Shown here: positions 5,950 through 6,574 of the stretch, one piece after another | How positions within the stretch are numbered: position 1 is the first letter of the stretch | Layout: each line of letters begins with the position of its first letter | Origin: Gammaproteobacteria bacterium | Lineage (GTDB): Bacteria > Pseudomonadota > Gammaproteobacteria > Steroidobacterales > Steroidobacteraceae | NCBI GenBank assembly: GCA_028293775.1 | Contig: JAQGOD010000082.1 | Coordinates: 1 to 6,574, forward strand | Direction of reading: 5' to 3' | Length of the DNA stretch: 6,574 nucleotides | Notes under the pieces: generated by a model | Seen by the model: only the letters and a program-made list of their open reading frames with translations | Databases searched by the model: none | Told to the model about the DNA's origin: nothing | Made by a program: the position numbers and the translations under genes

Positions 5950-6574
5950 TGCCGGAGTCGCTGTGGAACCGCTGTCTGCGAGTGCTCGAGGGCGAGCTCC
6001 CGGAACAGCAGTTCAACACCTGGGTGCGGCCCCTGCAGGCGGTAGAGCGCGAGGGCGAGCTGAAATTGCTCGCGCCCAATCGGTATGTCATCGAATGGCT
6101 GGCTCAAAATCTATTGCCCCGGATCAAGGAACTCATTCAGGCCTTTGCCGACGGTATGGCCCCCGAAGTGGCCCTCGATGTGGGCACGAGGGCCGGCGTG
6201 ATGATTCCTCCCGCGCCGGCCGGCTCGAGGGATGAGGCGGCGTCGGCGAGGGTCCGCAAACTCGCGCCCACGGTACTCGGCAGCCGCATCAACGCCGAGT
6301 TTACCTTCGATGGCTTCGTCGAGGGCAAAAGCAACCAGCTCGCCAAAGCGGCGGCCATCCAAGTCGCGGGCAATCCGGGCAAGGCTTACAACCCACTGTT
6401 CATCTACGGCGGCGTCGGCTTGGGTAAAACTCATTTGATGCACGCGGTGGCCAACAAGCTCAAGGAGCGCAATTCGGAAGCGCGCCTGGCCTATGTGCAT
6501 AGCGAAAGATTCGTCGGCGACATGGTGAAGGCCTTGCAGCACAACACCATCAACGATTTTAAAACCGCGTATCG
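5949..6574 (+). CDS. dnaA: Chromosomal replication initiator protein DnaA (3'-truncated by window end)
   Basis: DnaA binds oriC as an ATP form, melts the origin and recruits DnaB helicase. The first 208 codons are visible. Domain I (about 1-79) includes SLWNRCL with the conserved Trp6, the segment ELPEQQFNTWVRPLQA and APNRYVIEW. Domain II is a short linker (about 80-113). Domain III begins near FTFDGFVEGKSNQLA (118-132) and contains Walker A GGVGLGKTH (154-162), then HSERFVGDMVKAL (184-196). Walker A lies about 17 residues earlier than in E. coli, reflecting the shorter linker. The chosen start is TTG at 5949, because of the well-placed AAGGAG and because MPESLWNRC matches the usual DnaA N-terminus. 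An in-frame GTG at 5898 would add 17 unlike residues. A rare start codon may limit DnaA levels, but that is inference. The sensor and DNA-binding domains lie beyond the window. Confidence 0.97.
   Translation, partial: MPESLWNRCLRVLEGELPEQQFNTWVRPLQAVEREGELKLLAPNRYVIEWLAQNLLPRIKELIQAFADGMAPEVALDVGTRAGVMIPPAPAGSRDEAASARVRKLAPTVLGSRINAEFTFDGFVEGKSNQLAKAAAIQVAGNPGKAYNPLFIYGGVGLGKTHLMHAVANKLKERNSEARLAYVHSERFVGDMVKALQHNTINDFKTAY

Overview
The window is a GC-rich stretch of a bacterial chromosome, almost certainly from a gammaproteobacterium. It carries the conserved dnaA-rpmH-rnpA-yidD-yidC-mnmE block that sits near the replication origin in that class. The 45 to 50-residue N-terminus of DnaA, the periplasmic-domain form of YidC and the 44-residue L34 all fit. 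A position near the Xanthomonadales/Nevskiales/Steroidobacter-like lineages is only an impression; no rRNA or other marker is present.

Layout. (1) Positions 1-1518, plus strand: the 3' end of an ABC transporter ATPase, followed with no gap by its complete ABC-2/NatB-type permease. (2) Positions 1519-1682: a non-coding spacer with hairpin-forming and directly repeated short motifs. (3) Positions 1683-1901, plus strand: an unrecognised 72-residue protein with two predicted membrane segments. (4) Positions 1903-1918: a short perfect hairpin between convergent genes. (5) Positions 1920-5774, minus strand: a tightly packed operon, transcribed rpmH > rnpA > yidD > yidC > mnmE, with overlaps of 7-8 bases or gaps of 4-26 bases. 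(6) Positions 5775-5948: the divergent rpmH/dnaA spacer, holding a good sigma70 promoter for the minus-strand operon and a strong ribosome binding site for dnaA. (7) From 5949 to the window end, plus strand: the first 208 codons of dnaA, truncated by the window edge.

How the genes fit together: rpmH (ribosomal protein L34), rnpA (RNase P protein) and mnmE (wobble-uridine modification) serve translation and tRNA maturation. yidD and yidC serve membrane protein insertion. dnaA starts replication. The ABC pair and the small membrane protein are the lineage-specific part, lying where many relatives have mnmG-rsmG-parAB after mnmE.

Most of the window is ordinary core genome and I see no convincing undescribed system. 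The points most worth checking are the rnpA start (no ATG, GTG or TTG available before the conserved N-terminal motif), the absence of recognisable DnaA boxes upstream of dnaA, the small membrane-protein gene, and the repeated motif in the spacer before it.
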